Shown here one piece after another: positions 35,006 through 44,145 of a DNA stretch of 64,000 bases. The notes under the pieces were generated by a model that had not been told where the DNA came from, did no database searches, and saw only the letters and a program-made list of their open reading frames with translations. The translations under genes were made by a program, and so were the position numbers. Position 1 is the stretch's first letter; every line of letters begins with the position of its first letter. The stretch is from Maritimibacter sp. HL-12 (lineage in GTDB: Bacteria; Pseudomonadota; Alphaproteobacteria; Rhodobacterales; Rhodobacteraceae): assembly GCF_900177545.1 (NCBI RefSeq), contig NZ_FXBQ01000001.1, positions 1,916,122 through 1,980,121 on the forward strand, written 5' to 3'.

Positions 35006-36883
35006 TCAGCCGTGATCCTGCAAATGGCCATGGATCGCCTCGGCCAGGGCCACCGAGATCCCGGGCACCGCCTTCAGATCGTCGAGGCTGGCGCGCGCCA
35101 CGGCCTTCGCCGAGCCGAAGTGGCTGAGCAGGGCGCGCTTGCGGGTTGCACCGACACCGGGGATCTCGTCGAGCGGCGTGGCCCCGATCGCCTTGGCGCG
35201 CTTGGCCCGATGGGTGCCGATGGCGAAGCGATGCGCCTCGTCGCGCAGGCGCTGGACGAAGTAGAGCACCGGATCGTCGCGTTTCAGCGCGAAGGGGCGT
35301 CTGCCCGTGCGATGGAATTCTTCCTTGCCCGCGTCGCGGTCGATGCCCTTGGCGACGCCGATCATGGCGATGTCTTCCACGCCGAGGTCTTCAAGGATGC
35401 CGTTCACCGCCGAAACCTGCCCCGCGCCACCGTCGATCAGCAGAAGATCGGGCCAGGTCTCGCTCTCCCGATCCGGGTCTTCCTTCAGAAGCCGTTTGAA
35501 ACGGCGGGTGAGCACTTCTTTCATCATGCCGAAATCGTCGCCGGGCGTGAGATCATCGCCCCGAATGTTGAACTTGCGATACTGGCTCTTCATGTAGCCT
35601 TCCGGCCCCGCCACGATCATCGCGCCCACGGCATGGGTCCCCTGGATGTGGGAGTTGTCGTAAACCTCGATGCGGCGGGGCGGCTGGTCGAGCCCGAAGG
35701 CTTCGGCAAGCCCGTCGAGCAGGCGGGCCTGCGTCGCGGTCTCGGCCATCTTGCGGCCAAGGCTTTCGCGGGCATTGCGCGCGGCACTGGCGACCAACTC
35801 GGCCTTCTCGCCCCTCAGCGGCACCGCGATCTCGACCTTGCGACCGGCGCGTTCGGTGAGCGCCTCCGCCATGAGATCGAGGTCTTCGATCGGGTGGCTG
35901 AGCAGCAAGAGGCGGGGCGGATCTTTCTGGTCGTAGAACTGGCCGATGAAGGCTTGCAGCACCTCCGCCTCGCCCGCGCCCGCACCGGTGCGGGGGTAGA
36001 AGTCGCGGTTGCCCCAGTTCTGGTGCGCGCGGATGAAGAACACCTGAACGCAGGCCTGCCCGCCCTCCATGTGCAGCGCGATCACGTCGGCCTCGGCGAC
36101 CCCGCGCGGATTGATCCCTTGCGAGCTTTGCACCTGCGTCAGCGCCCTGATCCGGTCGCGCAGGCTGGCCGCGCGCTCGAATTCCATCGCTTCGGAGGCG
36201 GCCTGCATGTCGGCGGCGAGCTGTTCCTGCACCTTGGTGGTGCGGCCGGAGAGGAAGCGCTCGGCATCGCGCACGAGGGTGGCGTAGTCGGCCGCGCTCA
36301 CCTTGCCCACGCAGGGGCCGGAACAGCGCTTGATCTGGAAAAGCAGGCAGGGCCGGGTCCGGCTGTCAAACATCGCGTCCGAGCAGTTGCGCAAGAGAAA
36401 GACCTTCTGCAACTGGTTCAACGTGCGGTTCACCGCGTCCGCGCTGGCGAAGGGGCCGTAGTAACGCCCCTTGTCCTTCTTCGCGCCGCGGTGCTTGCGG
36501 ATCTGCGGGAAGGGATGATCGGTGACGAGGATATTGGGGAACGACTTGTCGTCGCGCAGCAGCACGTTGAAATGCGGCTTGAGCTGCTTGATCAGGTTCT
36601 GTTCGAGCAGCAGCGCCTCGGTTTCCGACCTCGTGGTAAGAAACATCATCGAGGTCGTCTGGCTGATCATCCGGTCGATCCGGGCGGAATGGCCGGTGAG
36701 CTTGGCGTAATTGGCCACCCGCTTCCTGAGGTTCTTCGCCTTGCCGACGTAGAGCACCCGGCCTTTCTCATCGAGCATGCGGTAGACACCCGGCGAACCG
36801 TCGAGCCGTTTGACGTAATCGGCGATCACCGCATGGCCGCGCCGAGTGACGGTGGTCTCGCTATGGTCGGGTGCCTCGCTCAT
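35006..36883 (-). CDS. uvrC: UvrABC system protein C (excinuclease)
   Basis: Makes both incisions around a DNA lesion after UvrA and UvrB. At 625 aa it has normal length. The N-terminal GIY-YIG nuclease domain is at 28-105 ([23 protein letters not shown]), followed by a cysteine-rich patch ([14 protein letters not shown]). A UVR motif lies near 220, the RNase H-like endonuclease domain at about 390-540 ([25 protein letters not shown]), and two HhH motifs at the C-terminus ([18 protein letters not shown]). The ATG at 36883 gives the MSEAPDHSE start. Confidence 0.97.
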   Translation of the reverse strand: MSEAPDHSETTVTRRGHAVIADYVKRLDGSPGVYRMLDEKGRVLYVGKAKNLRKRVANYAKLTGHSARIDRMISQTTSMMFLTTRSETEALLLEQNLIKQLKPHFNVLLRDDKSFPNILVTDHPFPQIRKHRGAKKDKGRYYGPFASADAVNRTLNQLQKVFLLRNCSDAMFDSRTRPCLLFQIKRCSGPCVGKVSAADYATLVRDAERFLSGRTTKVQEQLAADMQAASEAMEFERAASLRDRIRALTQVQSSQGINPRGVAEADVIALHMEGGQACVQVFFIRAHQNWGNRDFYPRTGAGAGEAEVLQAFIGQFYDQKDPPRLLLLSHPIEDLDLMAEALTERAGRKVEIAVPLRGEKAELVASAARNARESLGRKMAETATQARLLDGLAEAFGLDQPPRRIEVYDNSHIQGTHAVGAMIVAGPEGYMKSQYRKFNIRGDDLTPGDDFGMMKEVLTRRFKRLLKEDPDRESETWPDLLLIDGGAGQVSAVNGILEDLGVEDIAMIGVAKGIDRDAGKEEFHRTGRRPFALKRDDPVLYFVQRLRDEAHRFAIGTHRAKRAKAIGATPLDEIPGVGATRKRALLSHFGSAKAVARASLDDLKAVPGISVALAEAIHGHLQDHG

Positions 36884-37193
36884 CTGCCCTGCCTACTGAT
36901 TCCCGGTGCTGCCTGCAATCTGGTGACGAGGAGTTCAAGTCCAAACCTGCCCACAGAATCTGTGGATAACTCAGTGGATTGCCGCCGGGTATCGCGGATT
37001 TGGCCCTGTATCAGGTTGGCTTCGTCGGAGTGCCTAATTATTAGGCGACATTTCAAGCACCTGATATCAAAGGAAAAAAAATATGACTAATATGACAATA
37101 TTGTAAACTTCTGAAATCATTCGCGAAACCCTGTGCGATTCAGGCAAGTATGGCGCGAGGTGCACAAGTTGCCGCGTGGTCGGCCGGGGGGAA
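36884..37193. other. AT-rich intergenic region with a DnaA box and palindromes
   Basis: A 310-base gap upstream of uvrC. A perfect DnaA-box sequence on the minus strand (36961-36969) sits in an inverted repeat ccacag-aat-ctgtgg. A run from about 37030 to 37115 is unusually rich in A and T and holds three perfect palindromes: gcctaat-t-attaggc (37032-37046), tgatatca (37062-37069) and acaatattgt (37095-37104). A seven-codon ORF at 37083 with aaagga upstream is probably chance. It may be the uvrC promoter region, a secondary replication or DnaA-regulated site, or part of oriC; the sequence does not decide. Confidence 0.5.
36961..36969 (-). promoter_or_regulatory. DnaA box (perfect ttatccaca consensus on minus strand)
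   Basis: The top strand reads tgtggataa at this position, the exact reverse complement of the high-affinity DnaA box. It is the only perfect copy I found in the gap; a weaker partner (ctgcccaca) lies just upstream facing it. A lone 9-mer can arise by chance in 64 kb. Confidence 0.5.
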
Positions 37194-37979
37194 CTACTCC
37201 AGCCCGAGCACGTCGGGGGTTTTCCAGCCCAGATGCTGGCCGCCGTCGACCGCGATCATCTGGCCGGTCACCGCCTTGGCGTCGATCAGGTAGCCGAGTG
37301 CCGCGGTGATATCGTCCGCATCCGCGCCGCGCTTGAGAACCGTATTCGCGCGTTGCCGGGCGAAATGCTCGTCGCTCTGCCGCGCGCCGATCAGCGTTGG
37401 CCCCGGGCCGATGGCGTTGACGCGGATCCGTGGTGCCAGAGCCTGTGCGGCGGTGCGGGTGAAGGCCCAGAGCCCCATCTTGGCGATGGTGTAGGTCATG
37501 AATTCCGGCGTGGGCTTCCAGACCCGTTGGTCGAGCATGTTGATGATGAGGCCGGTTGCACGCGGTTCGCCCGCCTCGCAATGGGTATGATCGGGGGACT
37601 GCGCGGCAAAGGCTTGCGCGAGGAAGAACGGCGCGCGCAGGTTCGAGCCGATGTGGCGATCCCAGTTTTCCGGCGTGGCGGTTTCGAGCCGGTCGTAATC
37701 GAAGATCGAGGCGTTGTTGATGAGCAGGGATATCTCCCCGCCCAGGACCTGCGCCGCTTGCGGCACCAGTGCTTCGGTGGCTTCGGCGTCGAGCAGGTCG
37801 GCCTGAAGGGCTACGGCGCGCACGCCTGCGGCCTCGCAAAGCGCCACGGTTTCGCGTGCGCCGTCTTCGCTGCCCGCATAGTGCACCGCCACGTCCCAGC
37901 CGCGCGCCCCAAGGTAGACGGCCATCGCCCGCCCCAGTCGCGCGCCTGCGCCCGTTACCAGTGCCCGTCCCGGTTCCAT
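37194..37979 (-). CDS. SDR oxidoreductase, pteridine-reductase-like
   Basis: A 261-aa short-chain dehydrogenase. The N-terminal motif TGAGARLG is the TGxxxRxG form of pteridine reductases (FolM/PTR1 group) rather than the usual TGxxxGxG, and NNAS replaces NNAG, as in that group. The catalytic residues are present (YTIAK). A role in reducing pterins or dihydrofolate is therefore likely but not proven. The ATG at 37979 is one base after the exchanger stop, so the two are one transcript; a longer upstream reading would run into that gene. Confidence 0.8.
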   Translation of the reverse strand: MEPGRALVTGAGARLGRAMAVYLGARGWDVAVHYAGSEDGARETVALCEAAGVRAVALQADLLDAEATEALVPQAAQVLGGEISLLINNASIFDYDRLETATPENWDRHIGSNLRAPFFLAQAFAAQSPDHTHCEAGEPRATGLIINMLDQRVWKPTPEFMTYTIAKMGLWAFTRTAAQALAPRIRVNAIGPGPTLIGARQSDEHFARQRANTVLKRGADADDITAALGYLIDAKAVTGQMIAVDGGQHLGWKTPDVLGLE

Positions 37980-37980
37980 C

Positions 37981-38997
37981 TCAAGCTCCCAACAGCCAGA
38001 CGATATAGCCAATGTAGAGTGTAACGAAAACGATGCCCCAGACACGGCCCATGTGCCAACCCCGGAATACGAAGGGGGCGAGCAGCAGCGAGGCCATGAA
38101 CATCACCCACATGTCGACCCGCAGCATCGTCGGCTCGACCGGGATCGGCCCGACAAGCGAGGCAACGCCGATGATCGCGAGCAGGTTGAACATGTTCGAG
38201 CCGATGACGTTGCCCAGAGCGACGTCGGCCTGGCGCCGGATCGCGGCCATCACCGTGGTGGCGAGTTCCGGCAGCGATGTGCCGATGGCGACGAGCGTAA
38301 GGCCGATCACGGTTTCCGACACGTCATAGGCGCGGGCGATATTGGTGGAGGCATCGACGAGGATATTGGCCCCGAGGGGCAGTCCGATGAGACCAAGCGC
38401 AAGGAACAGGATGACCTTGGGCCAAGGCATGTCGGGGTCGGCTCCCTCCGGTTCTTCCTCTTCGTCGGCCTCGGCCAGCAGTGCCACGGGATCGGGGTTC
38501 ACCCCCTTGGCGGCCAGTTCGGCGGCGCGCTGTGCCGCTACCTCGCGACGGTGGGCCATCGCGTCCCTGAAAGCCGATGCCAGCATCAGGCCCAGACCGG
38601 CCAGCAGCACGATGCCCTGCACCCAGCCAAACATGCCACCGGCAGCGGCGAGCAGGATGAACAGTACCGTGGCCGCCATCATCGCGATGTAGTTGCGCCG
38701 TGTGTCGCACCCCGCAGTGGCGAGCCCGGTGATCAGCGCGGGCACGCCGAGCACGAGCAGGATATTGGCGGTGTTCGACCCCACCACGTTGCCGAGCGCG
38801 AGGCCCGGTACATCGCCCAGAACCGCCTCGACAGAGATCAGCATTTCCGGTGCCGAGGTGCCGAAAGCGACGATGGTGAGCGAGACGATCATCGCCGGCA
38901 CACCGAGGCGCAGGCTGAGGTTCACCGCCCCGCGTACAAGGCTGTCACCAGCGAACAGAAGGATTACGAGCCCGAGAACAGCGTAGAAGAAATCCAC
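37981..38997 (-). CDS. Calcium/sodium antiporter (CaCA family, YrbG-like)
   Basis: A 338-aa inner-membrane exchanger with ten hydrophobic segments in two inverted halves. Each half carries an alpha repeat: VAFGTSAPEML plus GNVVGSNTANILL (about 44-85) and VAIGTSLPELATTV plus GNVIGSNMFNLL (about 235-275). The glutamates in SAPE and SLPE bind the ions. A cytoplasmic loop with an acidic patch (EADEEEEPEGAD) lies between the halves. The start is a GTG at 38997, with aaaaaagg from the end of the previous gene as ribosome site. Confidence 0.92.
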   Translation of the reverse strand: MDFFYAVLGLVILLFAGDSLVRGAVNLSLRLGVPAMIVSLTIVAFGTSAPEMLISVEAVLGDVPGLALGNVVGSNTANILLVLGVPALITGLATAGCDTRRNYIAMMAATVLFILLAAAGGMFGWVQGIVLLAGLGLMLASAFRDAMAHRREVAAQRAAELAAKGVNPDPVALLAEADEEEEPEGADPDMPWPKVILFLALGLIGLPLGANILVDASTNIARAYDVSETVIGLTLVAIGTSLPELATTVMAAIRRQADVALGNVIGSNMFNLLAIIGVASLVGPIPVEPTMLRVDMWVMFMASLLLAPFVFRGWHMGRVWGIVFVTLYIGYIVWLLGA

Positions 38998-39000
38998 GAT

Positions 39001-39165
39001 TCAGCCTTTTTTCTCGCAGGCACAGGGGCCCTTGCCGATACGGTATCGCCCGCATTTGGGGCATTTCATTTGAGCGATACGCTTCTGACCGGGAAAACGG
39101 AGCTTGCCAAAGAACGCGAGCACCATCATCGCGACGAGAAACAGCGTGATGAGCTTGAAATACAT
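39001..39165 (-). CDS. Small membrane protein with a zinc-ribbon tail (54 aa)
   Basis: A tiny gene squeezed between sppA and the antiporter. Its ATG directly follows the sppA stop and its stop lies 3 bases before the antiporter start, so it belongs to that transcript. The 54 aa are an N-terminal transmembrane helix (FKLITLFLVAMMVLAFFG, about 3-20), a basic stretch (KLRFPGQKRIAQ) and a C-terminal CPKCGRYRIGKGPCAC with four cysteines that could hold one zinc. No family name is known to me. The perfect fit between two genes and the regular Cys spacing argue for a real gene. Confidence 0.8.
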   Translation of the reverse strand: MYFKLITLFLVAMMVLAFFGKLRFPGQKRIAQMKCPKCGRYRIGKGPCACEKKG

Positions 39166-39972
39166 CTAGAGACCGAGCCTTCCCCAGAGCGCGCGCTCCT
39201 CCACCGCGTCGAGCGCCTGCCCGACGACCGAGGCTCCGAAGCGGCGGAACAGCGAGCGTTTCGGCCCGTAGACGGCGAAGCGCGTCTTGTCGCCGAAGAG
39301 CTCTTTCATCTTTGGCACGACATGCCCGATGCCGTCGATCAGGCCAAGCTCCAGCGCCTGTGCGCCGGTCCAGAACTCGCCCGAGAACAGCCGGGGATCT
39401 TCGGTGAGCTTGGCACCGCGCGCGGTTTTCACGTGGTCGATGAAGGCATCGTGGATGGTGTTGGAGATCGCCTTGATGCGGGCAACGTCTTCGGGCTTTT
39501 CCGGCGCGAAGGGATCAAGCTGCGACTTGCTTTCGCCCGAAGTGTAGATCCGCCGCTCGACACCGTGGCGGGCGATGAAGTCCTGCAACCCGAAGAACGC
39601 CATGATCACGCCGATCGAGCCGACGATGGAGGAGCGGTCGGCATAGATCTCGTCGGCGGCGCAGGCGAGCCAGTAACCCCCGGACGCGGCGGCATCCTCG
39701 ACGAAGGCATAGACCGGCACGTCTTTTTCATCGGCGAGGCGGCGGATGCGCGCGGCGATGAGCGAGCTTTGCACCGGCGAGCCGCCCGGCGAATTGACAC
39801 TGAGCGCCACCGCCGCGGGTTTGCCGCGGCGAAACGCCTTCTCGATCAGGTGCGCCACGGCCTCGTCATTGAGCTGGCCGCGGGGCCCGGTCGAGATCGC
39901 GCCATGCAGGCGGATCACGGCGACCCGTGGGGAACGGGGGGTGAATGGTATGAAGCGCATCATGGGCGCCAT
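39166..39972 (-). CDS. sppA: S49 family signal peptide peptidase (SppA/SohB-like)
   Basis: A 268-aa serine protease that degrades cleaved signal peptides in the membrane. It has the short, single-domain form. Motifs are VAVIRLHGAI (start of fold), LSVNSPGGSP, the nucleophile in DAAASGGYWLA (about 93-103), VGSIGV, and the lysine in YTSGESKSQLDPF (about 145-157). The N-terminus is not hydrophobic, so attachment to the membrane is probably by other means. It is the first gene of the sppA-zinc-ribbon-antiporter-SDR series. Confidence 0.9.
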   Translation of the reverse strand: MAPMMRFIPFTPRSPRVAVIRLHGAISTGPRGQLNDEAVAHLIEKAFRRGKPAAVALSVNSPGGSPVQSSLIAARIRRLADEKDVPVYAFVEDAAASGGYWLACAADEIYADRSSIVGSIGVIMAFFGLQDFIARHGVERRIYTSGESKSQLDPFAPEKPEDVARIKAISNTIHDAFIDHVKTARGAKLTEDPRLFSGEFWTGAQALELGLIDGIGHVVPKMKELFGDKTRFAVYGPKRSLFRRFGASVVGQALDAVEERALWGRLGL

Positions 39973-40038
39973 GTAGAGGCGGGGCGGGGTGGCGACAAGG
40001 TGCCCCCCGACCTTTCCTGCGCGCGTTGTTTTTAGGCC

Positions 40039-40800
40039 TCAGCTCCGCAACCGCCAGCCGGTGCGGAAGATCGCCCAGATCGCCAGCAGGCAAAGCCCCG
40101 CAAACAGGGCAATGGCCGCAAGCGAAGCGGCCACCGGCACGTCGGCGGTGCCAAAGAACGACCAGCGGAATCCGGAGATCAGGTAGACCACCGGATTGAA
40201 CAACGTGATCGTCTGCCAGACCGGCGGCAGCATCGTGATCGAGTAGAACGATCCGCCGAGGAAGACGAGCGGGGTGATCACCAGCATCGGCACGAGGTTG
40301 AGCTGTTCGAAGTTTTTCGCCCAGATCCCGAGAATGAAACCGAGCATGGCAAAGGAGAAAGTTGTCATCACCAGGAAGGCGATCATCCAGACCGGGTGCA
40401 CGATGGGCAGATCGACGAACAGATGCGCGGTGGCGAATATGATAAGGCCGATCATCAGCGCCTTTGTCGCCGCCGCCCCGACATATCCGATCACGATCTC
40501 GATCACCGTGACGGGGGCCGAGAGAACTTCGTAGATCGTGCCGACGAACTTCGGGAAGTAGATGCCGAAGGCGGCGTTGGTGACCGATTGTTGCAGCACG
40601 GTGAGCATGATCAGCCCCGGCACGATGAATGCGCCGTAGCTCACCCCCTCGACGGTTTCGATCCGGCTGCCGATCGCGGCCCCGAAAACGATGAAGTAGA
40701 GCGAGGTGGAAATCACCGGCGAGACGATGCTTTGCCAGATCGTGCGGAAGGTGCGGGCCATCTCGAAGAGATAGATCGCGCGGATCGCTTGCAGGTTCAT
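40039..40800 (-). CDS. ABC-2 type transporter permease
   Basis: A 253-aa exporter permease with six transmembrane helices. It has the ABC-2 pattern ending in a [21 protein letters not shown] segment near the C-terminus, as in NodJ/YadH-type proteins. It overlaps its ATPase by 4 bases (ATGA). The cargo is unknown; this type exports drugs, polysaccharides or lipids. Confidence 0.9.
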   Translation of the reverse strand: MNLQAIRAIYLFEMARTFRTIWQSIVSPVISTSLYFIVFGAAIGSRIETVEGVSYGAFIVPGLIMLTVLQQSVTNAAFGIYFPKFVGTIYEVLSAPVTVIEIVIGYVGAAATKALMIGLIIFATAHLFVDLPIVHPVWMIAFLVMTTFSFAMLGFILGIWAKNFEQLNLVPMLVITPLVFLGGSFYSITMLPPVWQTITLFNPVVYLISGFRWSFFGTADVPVAASLAAIALFAGLCLLAIWAIFRTGWRLRS

Positions 40801-41726
40801 CGCGTGCTCCCGTTCACGAGGTCGACGAAGATATCTTCGAGGCTCGATTGCCTTGTGTGCAGGTCGGCAAGATGCAGTCCCGCCTCGCGAATATCCGACA
40901 GCAAATCGGTGATCCCGGTCTGTTCGGCCGCGGTGTCATAGGTATAGACGAGGCTGGTGCCGCCGTTGCCAAGCTCGACGCCACGCGCAGCGAGCGGCCC
41001 GGGAACGGCGTCGATCGGGGCGGAGAGATCGACGGTAAGGGTCTTTCGTCCCATCCGCGTCATCAGCGGCCCGGTTTCTTCCACCAGCAGAAGCTCGCCG
41101 TGGTTGATCACGCCAACCCGGTCGGCCATCGCCTCGGCCTCCTCGATGTAATGCGTGGTGAGGATGATCGTCACACCGCGATCCTTCAACCCGCGCATCA
41201 CCTGCCACATCGACTGGCGAAGCTCGACATCGACACCGGCGGTGGGCTCGTCGAGAAACAGCACGCGCGGCTCGTGCGCCAGTGCCTTGGCGATCATCAC
41301 CCGGCGCTTCATGCCGCCGGAAAGCTCGATGATCTTCTCATTGCGCTTGTCCCACAGCGCGAGATCCATGAGTATCTGTTCGATCAGCGCGTCGTCGGGT
41401 TTCTTGCCGAACAGGCCGCGGGTGAAGCGAACGGTGTTGATGACCTTCTCGAAACCCTCGACATGCAGTTCCTGCGGGACGAGGCCGATCAACTCTCGCG
41501 CGGCGCGGAAATCCCGGGTGATTTCATGGCCGCCAACGGTCACTCTGCCGCCACTCATCGTGGTCAGCCCGCAAATGATCGAGATCAGCGTGGTCTTGCC
41601 CGCGCCGTTCGGGCCGAGGAGCGCCAACACCTCGCCTTCCTCGATTTCGAGATCGACGCCTTTCAGCGCCTTGAGCCCACCGGGAAACACCTTGGTGAGA
41701 CCCTGGACCGATACGATGGATGACAC
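40797..41726 (-). CDS. ABC-2 type transporter ATPase
   Basis: A 309-aa ATPase driving the export permease downstream. Walker A is GPNGAGKTT (about 40-48), the signature is [16 protein letters not shown], Walker B is [13 protein letters not shown] and the switch is [11 protein letters not shown]-terminal extension of about 80 residues follows, as in the YadG/CcmA type. The start is a GTG at 41726 with aggagg 8 bases upstream; a longer reading upstream is rejected because it has no ribosome site. Confidence 0.93.
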   Translation of the reverse strand: MSSIVSVQGLTKVFPGGLKALKGVDLEIEEGEVLALLGPNGAGKTTLISIICGLTTMSGGRVTVGGHEITRDFRAARELIGLVPQELHVEGFEKVINTVRFTRGLFGKKPDDALIEQILMDLALWDKRNEKIIELSGGMKRRVMIAKALAHEPRVLFLDEPTAGVDVELRQSMWQVMRGLKDRGVTIILTTHYIEEAEAMADRVGVINHGELLLVEETGPLMTRMGRKTLTVDLSAPIDAVPGPLAARGVELGNGGTSLVYTYDTAAEQTGITDLLSDIREAGLHLADLHTRQSSLEDIFVDLVNGSTR

Positions 41727-41974
41727 TGGCAACCCTCCTGTTCGCGTCGGCAACCTATGCCCGGGGTCGACAAAGTTCCAGTGCCTGCGCGCAGACAGCG
41801 CAAAGAGGCATGCCGCGACCCGGCAGCCTTCGGGACCGGTCGCGCTGCGGTCGGTGCGATGGCTGCGAGGTGGCGGGGCGGAAGGCCGGGTTTTTCCATG
41901 GCCCTGAGAAGCGCAGGCGAACCCCATACGCTCCCGCCCCTGGCCCCGGGGCCTGTTCCCGGGAGCGGCGTGGC

Positions 41975-43330
41975 CTAAACCGCCTGGCTGTGTCCGGTGG
42001 CCGGCATCTCGTAGGCATCGAAATAGCGCGCGATGATCCGCGCGAGGGGGCGCGAGTCTTCAAGGATGGTCAGCACGCCGTCTTCGAGCGTGGTGGTGCC
42101 GGGCAATACCGCCTCCAACCCGTCGACCATGGCGATGGCCACCTCGGGGGCAACCGCCTGCTCGGCGGCGATGGCCCGCAGATCGGCGCGAAAATCGCAC
42201 AACAGCTTTTCGATGATCCGCCCGCGCAACAGGTCGTCGCCGGTGAAGACGTGGCCCTTGGCAATCGGCAACTCGCCCGCCCGCACCCGCTCCTGGTACT
42301 TCGACGTCGCGGGTTCGTTCTGGGCATAACCTTGCGGAAAACGACCGATGGCAGACGCGCCGATCGGGATCAGAACGCCGGATCTGTCCTCGGTATACCC
42401 CTGGAAGTTCCGGTGCATCGTGCCATTGCGGTGGGCGATGGCAAGGCCGTCTTCGGGTTTGGCAAAATGGTCGATGCCGATTTCCTCGAAGCCACCGTCC
42501 ACGAACAGGTCGCGCGCGGTGCTGTAAAGCTCGAACCGGGCTTCGGGCGACGGCAAGGCCTCGGTCGGGATCAGTTGCTGGCGCTTCGACATCCACGGCA
42601 CATGGGCATAGCCGAACAACGCGATCCTGTCGGGGCCGAGCGAGATCACCTTGTTCACGGAATCCGAGATCCGCGCCTCGGTCTGGTGCGGCAGGCCGTA
42701 GAGCAGATCGACGTTGAGCGAGCCGATCCCGCGTTCGCGCAGCATGTCGACAGCCTCGCGGGTGATCTCGTAGCTCTGAGGCCGCCCGATGACCTCCTGG
42801 ATCATCGGATCGAAATCCTGCACCCCGATCGAAGCCCGGTTCAGCCCCGCCGCCGCCAGGGCGTCGAGCCGGGGGCCGTCCACTTCCGTGGGGTCGATCT
42901 CGACGGAAAACTGCGCGCCGGGTGCGAGGGGTGCCATCTCGAAGATCGCGCCCGCGAGATCGGAGATCATTTCGGGTTCCAGCAGGGTCGGTGTGCCGCC
43001 GCCCCAGTGCAGGTGCTCGATCTCGACGCCTTCGGGCAGGCGGGCCTTCACCAGCGCAAGCTCCTGCTTGAGCGTCTCGACATAGGCCCCCACCGGTTCG
43101 GCGGTTTTCGTGCCCTGGGTGCGGCAGGCACAAAACCAGCACAATCTCCGACAGAACGGAACGTGGACATAGACCGAAACGGCACCGCCGGACGGGATCG
43201 CTTCAAGCCAGTCGGAAACGTGGCCTTTGCCGACGCGTGCCGTGAACTGAGGCGCGGTCGGATAGCTTGTGTAGCGGGGCACTCGGGCGTCAAAAAGTCC
43301 GAGTATGCGAAGTTGCGTGAGTGTCTGCAT
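41975..43330 (-). CDS. hemN: Oxygen-independent coproporphyrinogen III oxidase
   Basis: Radical-SAM enzyme doing the coproporphyrinogen decarboxylation without oxygen. The 451 aa have the 4Fe-4S motif C60-x3-C64-x2-C67 (CRRLCWFC), the SAM-binding GGGTPTLL, and the [13 protein letters not shown] opening of HemN. It diverges from fnrL with a perfect FNR box between the starts (43366-43379), so FnrL should switch it on at low oxygen. A tata-like hexamer (43341-43346, minus strand tataga) fits a promoter activated from that box; the leader would then be very short. No clear ribosome site precedes the ATG. Confidence 0.96.
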   Translation of the reverse strand: MQTLTQLRILGLFDARVPRYTSYPTAPQFTARVGKGHVSDWLEAIPSGGAVSVYVHVPFCRRLCWFCACRTQGTKTAEPVGAYVETLKQELALVKARLPEGVEIEHLHWGGGTPTLLEPEMISDLAGAIFEMAPLAPGAQFSVEIDPTEVDGPRLDALAAAGLNRASIGVQDFDPMIQEVIGRPQSYEITREAVDMLRERGIGSLNVDLLYGLPHQTEARISDSVNKVISLGPDRIALFGYAHVPWMSKRQQLIPTEALPSPEARFELYSTARDLFVDGGFEEIGIDHFAKPEDGLAIAHRNGTMHRNFQGYTEDRSGVLIPIGASAIGRFPQGYAQNEPATSKYQERVRAGELPIAKGHVFTGDDLLRGRIIEKLLCDFRADLRAIAAEQAVAPEVAIAMVDGLEAVLPGTTTLEDGVLTILEDSRPLARIIARYFDAYEMPATGHSQAV

Positions 43331-43365
43331 TCGACTAGGCTCTATACGAAACGATGCGCGCGACT

Positions 43366-43379
43366 TTGATCAGGATCAA
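43366..43379. promoter_or_regulatory. FNR/FnrL binding site
   Basis: Perfect consensus ttgat-n4-atcaa (ttgatcaggatcaa) between divergent hemN and fnrL. Its centre is 42 bases from the hemN start codon and 21 from that of fnrL. It suggests FnrL activates hemN and touches its own promoter, as known for this gene pair in Rhodobacter. Confidence 0.9.
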
Positions 43380-43393
43380 ACCGGGTACCCGGC

Positions 43394-44143
43394 ATGAAGT
43401 TGAAGATGGAAATGTCCCTCGACACCAAGGAGTGCTGGAACTGCCCGATCAAGCATCAGGCAGTTTGCGCGCGCTGTGAGCCCGACGAACTCGCAACTCT
43501 TGAACAGATCAAGTATTACAGGAATTACGAAGCCGGGCAGCCGGTCATATGGGCTGGCGATCACATGGAATTCGTCGCCTCGGTGGTGACCGGAATCGCT
43601 TCTCTCAGCCAGACGATGGAAGACGGTCGCACCCAGATGGTGGGGCTCTTGCTGCCGTCGGATTTCATCGGCCGACCGGGGCGTGATTCGGCACCGTTCG
43701 ACGTGGTGGCGGTCGCCGACCTCACGATTTGTTGTTTTCGCAAGCGGCCGTTTGAAGATCTCATGACGACCACGCCGCACATCGGTGCCCGTCTGCTGGA
43801 AATGACGCTGGACGAACTCGATTCGGCGCGCGAATGGATGCTCGTGCTTGGGCGCAAGACGGCGCGCGAGAAGATTGCCTCACTGCTCGCGATCATCGCC
43901 CGGCGCGATGCGGCATTGAGGAAGCACACGCCGAAAGACGGCATGCACTTCGATCTGCCTCTGACCCGCGAAGCGATGGCGGATTATCTCGGGCTCACGC
44001 TGGAAACCGTGAGCCGCCAGATCTCGGCCTTGAAGAAATCGGGGATCATCGAGCTGGATGGCAAGCGCAAGGTGGTTGTCCCGTCGCTCGAAAAACTCAT
44101 CAACGAAACCGGCGACGACATGGATGGCGGGCCGATCGCCTGA
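43394..44143 (+). CDS. fnrL: Crp/Fnr family oxygen-sensing regulator FnrL
   Basis: Oxygen-sensing activator of anaerobic and microaerobic genes, 249 aa. Cysteines 14, 17, 25 and 28 near the N-terminus together with Cys113 (ICCF) can hold the 4Fe-4S cluster. A cyclic-nucleotide-like domain follows, then a dimer helix (about 130-160). The helix-turn-helix carries E-T-V-S-R in its recognition helix (LTLETVSRQISAL), the residues that read TTGAT half sites. The ATG at 43394 is taken; ATG 43406 is possible, as neither has a strong ribosome site. It diverges from hemN and converges with rsgA. Confidence 0.95.
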   Translation: MKLKMEMSLDTKECWNCPIKHQAVCARCEPDELATLEQIKYYRNYEAGQPVIWAGDHMEFVASVVTGIASLSQTMEDGRTQMVGLLLPSDFIGRPGRDSAPFDVVAVADLTICCFRKRPFEDLMTTTPHIGARLLEMTLDELDSAREWMLVLGRKTAREKIASLLAIIARRDAALRKHTPKDGMHFDLPLTREAMADYLGLTLETVSRQISALKKSGIIELDGKRKVVVPSLEKLINETGDDMDGGPIA

Positions 44144-44145
44144 GC

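Noticed and set aside
34991-37090. A 699-codon open frame on the plus strand over uvrC
   Set aside because: Antisense to uvrC, whose domains are all present on the other strand.
37083-37107. Seven-codon ORF after an aaagga site, possibly a leader peptide
   Set aside because: No gene follows on the same strand; a chance match in AT-rich DNA is more likely.
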